Shown here: positions 1 through 7,406 of the stretch, in pieces | How the letters are laid out: each line of letters starts with the position of its first letter | Position numbering within the stretch: position 1 is the stretch's first letter | From: CAXXOK01 sp035353615 | GTDB taxonomy: Bacteria > Bacillota > Clostridia > Christensenellales > Aristaeellaceae | Direction: 5' to 3' | Length of the DNA: 64,000 nt | NCBI GenBank assembly: GCA_035353615.1 | Contig: DAOPZY010000014.1 | Span: forward strand, 1 to 64,000 | Notes under the pieces: model-generated | The model's input: the letters and a program-made list of their open reading frames with translations, nothing else | What the model was told of the DNA's origin: nothing | Database searches by the model: none | Position numbers and translations under genes: made by a program

Positions 1-2
1 TG

Positions 3-1964
3 AACGACATCCCCGGCAACTGGGGCACCGCCGTAAACGTGCAGAGCATGGTGTTTGGCAACATGGGCGACGACAGCGGCACAGGCGTTGCTTTCACCCG
101 CAACCCCTCCACCGGCGAAAAGAAGCTGTACGGCGAGTTCCTCATGAACGCGCAGGGAGAGGACGTCGTGGCCGGCATCCGCACCCCGCAGCCGATCGCT
201 ACGCTGGAAGCCACCCAGCCCGAAGTGTACAAAGAATTTGTGAAAATCGCGGAAACGCTTGAAAACCACTACCGCGACATGCAGGATATGGAGTTTACCA
301 TCGAGCACGGCAAGCTCTTCATGCTGCAAACCCGTAACGGCAAGCGCACCGCCGGCGCGGCTCTGAAAATTGCCGTTGATCTGGTAGAGGAAGGCACCCT
401 CACCACGGACGAAGCCGTGCTGAAGGTAGAACCCAAGCAGCTGGACACCCTGCTGCACCCCAACTTTGACCCCGCCGCCATCAAAAAGGCCACCGCCATT
501 GCCAAGGGCCTGCCCGCTTCCCCGGGCGCCGCGGCCGGCAAGGTGTACTTTACCGCTTCCGACGCCGCCGACGCGGGCCGCAGCGGCATCGCCGTGGTGC
601 TGGTGCGCGAGGAAACCACCCCGGAAGATATCGAAGGCATGGACCTTTCCAAGGGCATCCTGACGGCTCGCGGCGGTATGACCAGCCACGCCGCCGTGGT
701 TGCGCGCGGCATGGGCCGCGCCGCGGTAGTCGGTTGCGGCGAACTGCACATCGACGAGGATAAAAAGACCCTGACCGTGGGCGACAAAGTGTATCACGAA
801 GGCGACGACATCTCCATCGACGGTTCGACCGGCAACGTGTACGGCGAGCTGATCCCCACGGTGGAAGCTGCCGTGACCGGCGATTTTGCCCGTCTGATGG
901 CGTGGGCCGACAAGGCGCGCACCCTCAAGGTTCGCACCAACGCCGACACCCCCCGCGACACCAAGCAGGCGGTTTCCTTCGGCGCGGAAGGCATCGGCCT
1001 TTGCCGCACCGAGCACATGTTCTTTGAAGCCGACCGTATCGCGGCTGTGCGCGAGATGATCCTTGCGGACACCGTTGAGCAGCGCGAAGTGGCGCTGGCC
1101 AAGATCCTGCCCATGCAACAGGGCGACTTTGAAGCCATGTACAAGGCGCTGGAAGGCCGTCCCATGACCATCCGCTACCTGGATCCGCCGCTGCATGAGT
1201 TCCTGCCGCAAAAGAGCATGACTGAAGAAATCGCCGCGCTGGCCAAGGAATTGAACACCACCAGCGAAAAGATCATCGAAAAGATCGACGCGCTGCATGA
1301 GTTCAACCCCATGATGGGTCACCGTGGCTGCCGCTTGGCTGTCACCTTCCCCGAAATCGCCCGTATGCAGACCCGCGCGGTCATTCAGGCGGCGATTGCG
1401 GTCAAGAAGGAAATGGGCTACGATATCGTGCCGGAAATCATGATTCCGCTCGTGTGCGATATCAAGGAACTGAACTTCGTGAAAAAGATCGTCGTGGAAA
1501 CGGCTGAGAAAGTCTTTGAAGAGCAGGGCGTGAAGCTGGAGTACCACATCGGCACCATGATCGAGATCCCGCGCGCAGCCGTGACCGCGGACGAGATCGC
1601 CAAGGAAGCCGAGTTCTTCTCCTTTGGCACCAACGACCTGACCCAGATGACCTTCGGCTTCAGCCGCGACGATGCAGGCAAGTTCCTGGGCAGCTATTAC
1701 GAAGCGAAAATCTTCGAAAGCGATCCGTTCGCCAAGCTCGACCAGGATGGCGTTGGCAAGCTGGTGAAGATGGCAGCCAAACTGGGCCGCGAAACCCGCC
1801 CCGACATCAAATTGGGCATTTGCGGCGAGCATGGCGGCGATCCGTCCACCATTGAGTTCTGCCACAACGTGGGCCTCAACTATGTGAGCTGCTCCCCGTT
1901 CCGTGTGCCGATCGCCCGGCTTGCCGCCGCGCATGCCGCGATCAAGGCCAAGAAAAAGAAGTAA
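3..1964 (+). CDS. ppdK: Pyruvate phosphate dikinase, C-terminal three quarters (5' end outside window)
   Basis: Interconverts pyruvate, ATP and phosphate with phosphoenolpyruvate, AMP and pyrophosphate in the cytoplasm; in anaerobes it usually serves glycolysis or gluconeogenesis. The reading frame is open from base 3, and the residues before the first possible start (GTG at 39) already match the family (NDIPGNWGTAVNV), so the gene begins upstream of the window. The visible part covers the end of the nucleotide-binding domain (GDDSGTGVAFTRNPSTGE), the phosphohistidine swivel domain with the catalytic His in GGMTSHAAVVARG (codon 687-689), and the PEP/pyruvate TIM-barrel domain ending in GICGEHGGDP and a Lys-rich tail. 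About 654 of the usual 870-890 residues are present. A strong terminator follows the stop, so transcription probably ends here. Confidence 0.96.
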   Translation, partial: NDIPGNWGTAVNVQSMVFGNMGDDSGTGVAFTRNPSTGEKKLYGEFLMNAQGEDVVAGIRTPQPIATLEATQPEVYKEFVKIAETLENHYRDMQDMEFTIEHGKLFMLQTRNGKRTAGAALKIAVDLVEEGTLTTDEAVLKVEPKQLDTLLHPNFDPAAIKKATAIAKGLPASPGAAAGKVYFTASDAADAGRSGIAVVLVREETTPEDIEGMDLSKGILTARGGMTSHAAVVARGMGRAAVVGCGELHIDEDKKTLTVGDKVYHEGDDISIDGSTGNVYGELIPTVEAAVTGDFARLMAWADKARTLKVRTNADTPRDTKQAVSFGAEGIGLCRTEHMFFEADRIAAVREMILADTVEQREVALAKILPMQQGDFEAMYKALEGRPMTIRYLDPPLHEFLPQKSMTEEIAALAKELNTTSEKIIEKIDALHEFNPMMGHRGCRLAVTFPEIARMQTRAVIQAAIAVKKEMGYDIVPEIMIPLVCDIKELNFVKKIVVETAEKVFEEQGVKLEYHIGTMIEIPRAAVTADEIAKEAEFFSFGTNDLTQMTFGFSRDDAGKFLGSYYEAKIFESDPFAKLDQDGVGKLVKMAAKLGRETRPDIKLGICGEHGGDPSTIEFCHNVGLNYVSCSPFRVPIARLAAAHAAIKAKKKK

Positions 1965-1983
1965 TCGAACTTCACCGTCTACC

Positions 1984-2022
1984 GGGAGCCATCGGGGGGT
2001 TAAACCCCGACGGCTCCCTTTT
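1984..2022 (+). terminator. Rho-independent terminator of ppdK
   Basis: A 14-bp perfect stem (1984-1997 pairing with 2005-2018) with a 7-base loop is followed by TTTT. It lies 20 bases after the ppdK stop and just before the ribosome-binding site of the next gene. Confidence 0.9.
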
Positions 2023-2041
2023 AATTAAGGAGGAATGGGGC

Positions 2042-2500
2042 ATGCAGGTGCGCGCCTTGGAACGCGGCGAGTTACCGATTGCGCTTCAACTGGCCTGGAA
2101 GGTGTTCAACCGTTTTGAGGCGCCGGAATACAGCGCTGAGGGAACGGAAAATTTTCGTAAAACAATTATGGACCCGGCATATGGGTTCGGCATCCGAGGC
2201 TACGGCGCGTTCGACGGGGAAACGATGGTTGGCATGCTGGCCACCCGCAACGCGGGCGCGCACATTACGCTGCTCTTTGTGGAGGAAGCCTACCACCGCA
2301 AAGGCATTGGCCGGATGCTGTTTGACGCGGCTGAAAAGGACGCGCCGGAGGGTGCGATCACCGTCAACGCATCCCCCTATGCGGTGGAGGCGTACCGGCA
2401 CTTAGGCTTTGCGGCCACCAAGCCGGAGCAGCTGACCGACGGTATCCGCTATACGCCGATGGTTTATATCCGGCGGGTGCCATCCCAAGCGAACCTGTGA
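2042..2500 (+). CDS. GNAT-family N-acetyltransferase
   Basis: A 152-residue single-domain protein of the Gcn5-related acetyltransferase superfamily, which transfers an acetyl group from acetyl-CoA to an amine. The acetyl-CoA loop is visible as the segment HRKGIGRMLFDAAEKDA (residues about 85-101), preceded by the beta-strand ITLLFVEEAY. The C-terminal ISPYAVEAYRHLGF-like segment, here NASPYAVEAYRHLGF, is typical of small-molecule acetyltransferases in this superfamily. The ATG at 2042 has an excellent AAGGAGG eight bases upstream. The substrate cannot be told from sequence. The gene stands alone between the ppdK terminator and a repeat-bearing intergenic region with a bidirectional terminator. 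Confidence 0.85.
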   Translation: MQVRALERGELPIALQLAWKVFNRFEAPEYSAEGTENFRKTIMDPAYGFGIRGYGAFDGETMVGMLATRNAGAHITLLFVEEAYHRKGIGRMLFDAAEKDAPEGAITVNASPYAVEAYRHLGFAATKPEQLTDGIRYTPMVYIRRVPSQANL

Positions 2501-2547
2501 ACGCCGACGCCCCCTCAAAACCCTCGCCGATGCGAGGGAACAGACTG

Positions 2548-2702
2548 CTGAAAAACCCTCGCCGCAGCGAAAATGGGTCAAGGGCAACGCCCTTGACCGC
2601 CGGAGGCCTTATGGGGTTACACATACAGCGTTAGCGCCACGAGGGCCGAAGGCACAATGGGGTGCGGTTTATGAACTCCATTCGGTCTGTCAACGGTCTG
2701 CA
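2548..2702 (+). repeat. Dispersed intergenic repeat, copy A
   Basis: This stretch matches 42016-42195 over most of its length. The shared core, CTGAAAAACCCTCGCCGCAG plus about 16 further bases, is nearly identical. A second shared block runs from ACACATACA to GTCAACGGTCTG. Shorter copies of the core lie at about 27604 and 63520, with an inverted relative near 52900. No gene is seen in 2501-2868. Confidence 0.75.
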
Positions 2703-2736
2703 CCCTCGCTGTCGGCGAGAGTTTTTCGGCAACCTG

Positions 2737-2777
2737 AAAAGCCGGAACGCGGGTTTCAACCCCGCGTTCCGGCTTTT
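2737..2777. terminator. Bidirectional terminator between GNAT gene and flavodiiron gene
   Basis: A perfect 17-bp stem, 2737-2753 with 2761-2777, around a 7-base loop starts with AAAA and ends with TTTT. It can therefore terminate both converging genes. Confidence 0.9.
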
Positions 2778-2868
2778 CTGAATATGGAAAGCGCATCTGT
2801 GAACGGTGAACCGCCGCCCCGCAAACTGGAACGGTAGCCGTTTGGGCAAACAGATTCTCCGATTGCCG

Positions 2869-4875
2869 TCAGGTAATCTTCTCAAAGTCCGAAGCCGGAT
2901 GCTTGCATACAGGGCAAATGAAATCCGGCGGGAGGGTATCGCCCTCATAAATGTAGCCGCAGATTTTGCAGCGGTAGCCGTGCGGCTTAACCTCTTTGGG
3001 CGTGTCAAACCCGACCGGCTCAAAGTCCGATGCCGGATGCTTGCATACCGGGCAGATATAATCCGGCGGCAAGGTGTCGCCTTCATAAATGTAACCGCAG
3101 ATTTTGCAGCGGAAGCCGCGCACCGTTTTTGCCGCCGCCTTGGGCTTGGGCTTGATGTGCTTCATATAATCGTCGTAGGTAACGCTGGTTTCGTCGCTGA
3201 GGATTCGCGCTTCCGTCAGCTCTGCGATAAACAGGGTGTGGGTTTCATAATCGTGTGTGGCGATCACCTTGCAGCTAATCAGGGCGTTGCATGCTTCCGT
3301 CAGGTAATACAGACCGTTTTGGCTGCGGGCCGCGCTTTGTAGCCCGGCGAATTTATCAACGTTGCGGCCGCTTTGATAGCCAAACCGCTGGAAGGTGGCA
3401 AACTCCACGCTCCGGCTGAGCACGCTCACGTTAAACAGCCCTGTTTGCTGAATCAAATCATGGGTGTAGTTGAGCTTGTTGACGGCGACGGCCAGACGGT
3501 TGGGCATGTTGGTAATCTGGTTTACGGTGTTGATGATGCAGCCATTATCCTTCTCGCCATCCCTCGCGGTCAGCACAAACAGACCGTAGCTGACCTTAAA
3601 AAGCGCGTTGGGGTCAACCACAGGCGCCGCCTTGGCGGCCACCGCGTCACCGGCGGCAGCCGGGGCTGGCATGGCGACCGGCTTGGGCGGAACGAGAGCA
3701 TCCGCCAGCGCATCCAGTTCGGCGGCCTGTTCCGGCCGGATGGCGGACTTGATGTGGACGGTCTGCTCCAGAAGCGTCATGTTTTTCATTTCGCCAATCA
3801 GCTTGCGAATTTGATGGCCGGCAGAGGGGGCCCACGAGCCGTTTTCAATCACGGCAACGGTCCGGCTGTGAAAGCTGTGGGCGCGCAGGTCCAGCAGGTA
3901 GGTTTCCATCGCGGGAAAAATGCCCGCGTTATAGGTGGAGCAGGCAATGACCATCTTGTTAAAGCGCCAGGCTTCGGCTACCAGCTCGCTTACGTCGGTC
4001 ACGGATACGTCGTAAAGCGCCACGCGCGCGCCACGGTCGGCCAAACGCCCGGCAAGCGCCTCGGCTGCGTTTTGCGTGTGCCCGTATACGGAGCCGTACA
4101 CGACCAGTACGCCATCCACTTCCGGCGCGCAATCCGCCCACTGCCGGTACAGATCGATGTACCACCGGGTATTTTTGCGCCAAACCGGACCATGCAGCGA
4201 GCAGATGAAGGAAACCTCGACATCGTCCAACTTATCCAGCACGGCGTTCACCTGAGCGCCGTATTTGCCGACGATGTTGGTATAGTAACGGCGCGCTTCG
4301 CCCAGCCATTCTTTCTCAAAATCAAGCTCATCGGCGTAGAGGTTGCCGCCAAGCGCGCCAAAGGTGCCAAACGCGTCTGCAGAAAACAGCGCGCGGTTTT
4401 TGGGATCGTAGGTCATAATCACCTCGGGCCAGTGAACCATCTGTGCGTTGCAGAAACGCAGCGAACGGGAGCCGACGGCCAGCGTGTCGCCTTCGGTAAC
4501 CGTTTGCACCTTGAGGCCCTCGATTTTGCCAAAAAACTGACCGATCATTTTTTGGGCAATGGCCGAGCAAACCACCATGACTTCCGGATGCAGCCGAATC
4601 AGCATTTGAAGCGTAGAGGCGTGATCCGGCTCCATATGCTGCACGATCACATAATCCAACGGGCGGCCCGCAAGGCCGGCCTCGAGGTTTTCAAAAAAGA
4701 CCCCCGCAACCGCGTGGTCAACCGTATCCAGCAATACGGTTTTATCATCAAGCAGCAGGTAGGAGTTGTACGATACACCCGTTGGCAGCGGAAACAGGTT
4801 TTCGAATTTGGCAAGTCTGCGATCGCTCCCGCCGATATAGAGTAAATCGTCCTTGATGTGGCGCACACAGTTCAT
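2869..4875 (-). CDS. Flavodiiron protein fused to flavin reductase and two rubredoxin domains
   Basis: Probably reduces O2 to water or NO to N2O in the cytoplasm as part of oxidative or nitrosative stress defence. Domains in order: a beta-lactamase-like diiron domain with the ligand set H80, E82, D84, H85 in HMEPDHAS, a further His/Asp pair (MVHWPEV, SADAFG) and SLHGPVW; an FMN-binding flavodoxin domain (about 255-395, starting VVYGSVYGHT); a flavin-reductase-type domain (about 425-575) like that of high-molecular-weight rubredoxins; and two rubredoxin domains (about 587-623 and 633-668). Each rubredoxin has the two CxxCGY and CPVCKH iron-binding pairs. The 668-residue chain thus carries its own electron-transfer relay. 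The ATG at 4875 has a GGGAGGTT ribosome-binding site. The two rubredoxin segments are nearly identical, suggesting recent internal duplication. Confidence 0.95.
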   Translation of the reverse strand: MNCVRHIKDDLLYIGGSDRRLAKFENLFPLPTGVSYNSYLLLDDKTVLLDTVDHAVAGVFFENLEAGLAGRPLDYVIVQHMEPDHASTLQMLIRLHPEVMVVCSAIAQKMIGQFFGKIEGLKVQTVTEGDTLAVGSRSLRFCNAQMVHWPEVIMTYDPKNRALFSADAFGTFGALGGNLYADELDFEKEWLGEARRYYTNIVGKYGAQVNAVLDKLDDVEVSFICSLHGPVWRKNTRWYIDLYRQWADCAPEVDGVLVVYGSVYGHTQNAAEALAGRLADRGARVALYDVSVTDVSELVAEAWRFNKMVIACSTYNAGIFPAMETYLLDLRAHSFHSRTVAVIENGSWAPSAGHQIRKLIGEMKNMTLLEQTVHIKSAIRPEQAAELDALADALVPPKPVAMPAPAAAGDAVAAKAAPVVDPNALFKVSYGLFVLTARDGEKDNGCIINTVNQITNMPNRLAVAVNKLNYTHDLIQQTGLFNVSVLSRSVEFATFQRFGYQSGRNVDKFAGLQSAARSQNGLYYLTEACNALISCKVIATHDYETHTLFIAELTEARILSDETSVTYDDYMKHIKPKPKAAAKTVRGFRCKICGYIYEGDTLPPDYICPVCKHPASDFEPVGFDTPKEVKPHGYRCKICGYIYEGDTLPPDFICPVCKHPASDFEKIT

Positions 4876-4990
4876 CCAATAACCTCCCTCAGAAGATACA
4901 TCATCCCTATTTTACACCGAGAAGGTTTGGAAGGAAAGGGTTTTATCCCCAAGGAACGCTGAAATTTTAGGAATTCTACGGATTACAGGG

Positions 4991-5019
4991 TTGACAGAGG
5001 GGTTGGGATATGGTAAAAT
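4991..5019 (+). promoter_or_regulatory. Promoter of the tRNA operon
   Basis: A consensus TTGACA (4991-4996) and TAAAAT (5014-5019) are separated by 17 bp, about 55 bases before the first tRNA. Confidence 0.8.
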
Positions 5020-5074
5020 TCCTAATCGTCAGCGGTTGAACCGCGGATGCGCCAAGAGGACGATGGTGGCACCT

Positions 5075-5151
<77 letters not shown>

Positions 5152-5158
5152 AGGACAT

Positions 5159-5234
5159 GGTGGGTATAGTTCAGTGGTAGAGCGCCAGATTGTGGCTCTG
5201 GAAGTCGTGGGTTCGAGCCCCACTACTCACCCCA
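5159..5234 (+). tRNA. tRNA-His (anticodon GTG)
   Basis: The anticodon loop is TTGTGGC, giving GTG. The acceptor GTGGGTA (5160-5166) pairs with TACTCAC, and the extra G at 5159 faces the discriminator C at 5231, as is characteristic of tRNA-His. CCA is encoded at 5232-5234. Confidence 0.95.
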
Positions 5235-5246
5235 TTTCCTCCTCTT

Positions 5247-5320
5247 TGGGGTATCGCCAAGTGGTAAGGCACGGGACTTTGACTCCCGCACCGTAGGTTC
5301 AAATCCTGCTACCCCAGCCA
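5247..5320 (+). tRNA. tRNA-Gln (anticodon TTG)
   Basis: The acceptor TGGGGTA pairs with TACCCCA. The anticodon stem CGGGA/TCCCG holds loop CTTTGAC, giving TTG. CCA is encoded at 5318-5320. Last gene of the tRNA operon. Confidence 0.95.
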
Positions 5321-5325
5321 GTAAC

Positions 5326-5367
5326 CGCCGCTTCGGTGAACATCGTCGCTTGAAGCGGCGTTTTTTT
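5326..5367 (+). terminator. Terminator of the tRNA operon
   Basis: The stem CGCCGCTTC (5326-5334) pairs with GAAGCGGCG (5352-5360) and is followed by seven T. Confidence 0.9.
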
Positions 5368-5460
5368 CATTATCACGATTTTCAAGCGACGACGGTTTTA
5401 CCATCGGCGAAGGCGGAAACGTATCCGTTAAGCGCATAAACCCTTGGGCGTTATACGCGC

Positions 5461-6165
5461 TCAAACCAATGCGCCGGGCGGATCGGTCAGGAATGCCAGC
5501 ACAGCGGCGTTAAAGGCGGCGGGCGATTCCTGCGCAATCGCGTGCCCGCCCCGGATCAGTACAAGATGGCTGTTTTTGAGATTGTGCGCAATTTCGCGGG
5601 TGTGGCGTTGGCGAATCACGTCATGTGTGCCGGCGATGACCAGCACCGGAAGCGCGAGCGCCTTCAGCGCCGGAGGGCGGATGTGCGGTTGCGTTGCCAT
5701 GAGCCCCAGCAGCTCGCGCCGGCGGACGGTCTTTGGGGACAAACGCGAAAGCGCCAAAGCTAAAGCATACTGGATATCGATGGCCAGCCACGGGAACCAT
5801 TTCATGCCGGAGGGACACAGATTGGCGCCGTTGAGCACCAACCTGCGCACCCGCTCCGGTGATTGCAACGCAAACAGCAGGGCGATATTCCCACCGTCCG
5901 AATACCCGAGCAAATCAGTTTTTTCAATGCCTAGGTCATCAAGCAAAGCGCGAAGATCCTCCGCAAACTGCGCGAGGGTGAAGGGCGCGCGCCCCCGGGG
6001 AGTAGCGCCGTGCCCGCGCGTATCCACCGCAATCACCCGGAAACAGGCGGAGAACGGTTCCATCTGCGAGTGAAAATATTCGCGGTTTTCTCCGTTGCCG
6101 TGCAACAAAACAAGTGGCAGTCCCGTGCCGCGTTCCGTATAGGCCAGCCGGACATCCGACTCCAT
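5461..6165 (-). CDS. Alpha/beta-fold hydrolase
   Basis: A 234-residue serine hydrolase of the alpha/beta superfamily. The oxyanion segment LLHGNGENREYF, the DTRGHGATPRG segment, the nucleophile elbow GYSDGG, the acid in IAGTHDVI and the catalytic His in RGGHAIAQE are all present in the usual order. The start chosen is the ATG at 6165 (MESDVRLAY) because it has GGAGGTG six bases upstream. The frame stays open 20 residues further, but that part lacks a ribosome-binding site and looks like noncoding DNA. No signal peptide is seen, so it is probably cytoplasmic. The substrate is unknown. It is a single gene convergent with the tRNA operon and divergent from yajC. Confidence 0.9.
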   Translation of the reverse strand: MESDVRLAYTERGTGLPLVLLHGNGENREYFHSQMEPFSACFRVIAVDTRGHGATPRGRAPFTLAQFAEDLRALLDDLGIEKTDLLGYSDGGNIALLFALQSPERVRRLVLNGANLCPSGMKWFPWLAIDIQYALALALSRLSPKTVRRRELLGLMATQPHIRPPALKALALPVLVIAGTHDVIRQRHTREIAHNLKNSHLVLIRGGHAIAQESPAAFNAAVLAFLTDPPGALV

Positions 6166-6253
6166 CGTATTCACCTCCGCTGATGCTGCCAGTATAGCGA
6201 AACGGCCAGGAAACCGCAACGGCAAAGGTTTTCAAACCGTTCATAAGTACAGC

Positions 6254-6282
6254 TTGCCATTCCGGGCCTGTTTTGGTATAAT
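6254..6282 (+). promoter_or_regulatory. Promoter of yajC
   Basis: TTGCCA (6254-6259) and a perfect TATAAT (6277-6282) are 17 bp apart, about 40 bases before the yajC start. Confidence 0.75.
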
Positions 6283-6321
6283 TTAAAGTGAGATCGTCGA
6301 TATATTGAAAGGGGTTCTATC

Positions 6322-6714
6322 ATGATGTTGAATTTAGCTCAAACGCTCGTCGGCCTGACCGCTTCCACCACCACATCCGCTGCCGCGACTGATGCGACGG
6401 CGACGCAGTCCGTTGCAGGCGGCGACATCTTTACGCTGGTTATCCCCATGGTACTGATGTTTGCGGTGTTCTATTTCCTGCTGATTCGCCCGCAGCGTAA
6501 AAAAGACAAAAAAGTGAAGGACATGCTCGCCAACCTGAAGGTCGGCGACCGGATCAGCACCATTGGCGGCATCTTCGGCACCATCACGGCCATGAAGGAT
6601 GACACCATCGAGCTGAACGTAGGCAAGGACAACGTGAAGCTGATTATGGCGCGCTGGGCCATCCGTCAGGTGGAAGATGTCGCCGTGGAAAACGACGCCG
6701 AAGTGTTGAACTAA
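6322..6714 (+). CDS. yajC: Preprotein translocase accessory subunit YajC
   Basis: A small membrane protein of the Sec translocon periphery, normally associated with SecDF. A short Thr/Ala-rich N-terminus precedes one transmembrane helix (about residues 35-55, IFTLVIPMVLMFAVFYFLLI). This is followed by the family hallmark IRPQRKKDKK and the cytoplasmic SH3-like part with LKVGDRISTIGGIFGTI. At 130 residues it is slightly longer than usual. ATGs at 6322 and 6325 both suit the AAAGGGG ribosome-binding site. A terminator follows at once, and secD/secF are not next to it here. In many Clostridia yajC sits beside the SCIFF peptide genes, as it does here. Confidence 0.95.
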   Translation: MMLNLAQTLVGLTASTTTSAAATDATATQSVAGGDIFTLVIPMVLMFAVFYFLLIRPQRKKDKKVKDMLANLKVGDRISTIGGIFGTITAMKDDTIELNVGKDNVKLIMARWAIRQVEDVAVENDAEVLN

Positions 6715-6733
6715 CCCAATATACCGTTCACAG

Positions 6734-6759
6734 AAACCCCCGCGGCCCGCGGGGGTTTT
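6734..6759 (+). terminator. Terminator of yajC
   Basis: The compact stem AAACCCCCGCGG / CCGCGGGGGTTT ends in a T run about 20 bases after the yajC stop. Confidence 0.85.
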
Positions 6760-6859
6760 CCCGCGCCCGCGCACCCGTACCCCAGTACATTCCTACCCCT
6801 TTCACTCCGTTTGAGGCGACTCCGCTCCGGGGAAGTTGCCTGAAAGTTGCCCGTCAGCA

Positions 6860-6888
6860 TTGTAATGCAAAGGCTTTTGTTGTATAAT
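6860..6888 (+). promoter_or_regulatory. Promoter of scfA
   Basis: TTGTAA (6860-6865) and TATAAT (6883-6888) are separated by 17 bp, 35 bases before the start codon. Confidence 0.7.
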
Positions 6889-6923
6889 CAATCCGTTAGC
6901 TTATCGGATGGAGGGATTTTTTT

Positions 6924-7115
6924 ATGAAACATATCAAAACTGTTGCCGAACCCTGCCTGCGCCAGTCTCTTGCCCACGGCGGCTGCGGCGAATGCCAGAG
7001 CTCCTGCCAGAGCGCCTGCAAAACCAGCTGCACCGTGGCCAACCAGAGCTGCCAGAGCCGCGATCAGCAAGTTCTTGCCGGCCGCGATGGCAAAACCAAC
7101 CGCGCTGCCAAGTGA
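6924..7115 (+). CDS. scfA: SCIFF ranthipeptide precursor (six cysteines in forty-five residues)
   Basis: A ribosomally made peptide precursor of the SCIFF family, nearly universal in Clostridia. The neighbouring radical SAM enzyme modifies it by thioether cross-linking. The N-terminal MKHIKTV and the core GGCGECQSSCQSACKTSCTV are diagnostic. Cysteines are at 21, 24, 28, 32, 36 and 43, plus an extra one at residue 11 in the leader. In the characterised clostridial homologue the enzyme links Cys32 to Thr37; both residues are at exactly these positions here. The protein is 63 residues, longer than the typical 45-50, because of a charged C-terminal tail. The ATG has GGAGGG upstream. It has its own promoter and is followed by a hairpin, so it is likely made in excess over scfB. 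Confidence 0.95.
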   Translation: MKHIKTVAEPCLRQSLAHGGCGECQSSCQSACKTSCTVANQSCQSRDQQVLAGRDGKTNRAAK

Positions 7116-7137
7116 GTTTCGTTTTCGGGTATTGAAG

Positions 7138-7207
7138 CAAAAGTCCCTGTTGCACGCTTGACGCGCGAGAAAAGGCTTGTCGCGCCAACCGGGTAAGAGG
7201 GACTTTT
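7138..7207 (+). terminator. Hairpin between scfA and scfB
   Basis: AAAAGTCCCT near 7138 pairs with AGGGACTTTT near 7196-7206, enclosing a second GC-rich inner hairpin. The right arm ends in a T run. It probably terminates or attenuates scfA transcription before scfB. Confidence 0.65.
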
Positions 7208-7406
7208 TAGCATGCTCCCGGGGCAAAATGAACGCCCCTAGCGCAGCCCTGCGGCAAACGGCGCAGGTAGGGACCTGCCTTTTGCGCGTATTGGCGGCGC
7301 GCCCGCTGTAAATACAGCCTTGCCTTGTTCGGCGGCTTATCGTCAGGATACCGCTTTGCCCCTATGGGCCGTTTGGGCGCGTAGGGCCATGAAAGGAGAA
7401 ATTGTT

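Noticed and set aside
3373..4845. Long open frame antisense to the flavodiiron gene
   Set aside because: GC-rich shadow frame with His/Gly/Val-biased composition, no family match and no ribosome-binding site; the minus-strand gene has clear domains.
6714..6923. secD/secF next to yajC
   Set aside because: These often follow yajC and the SCIFF genes in Clostridia, but no such genes are present; an HtrA-type protease follows instead.
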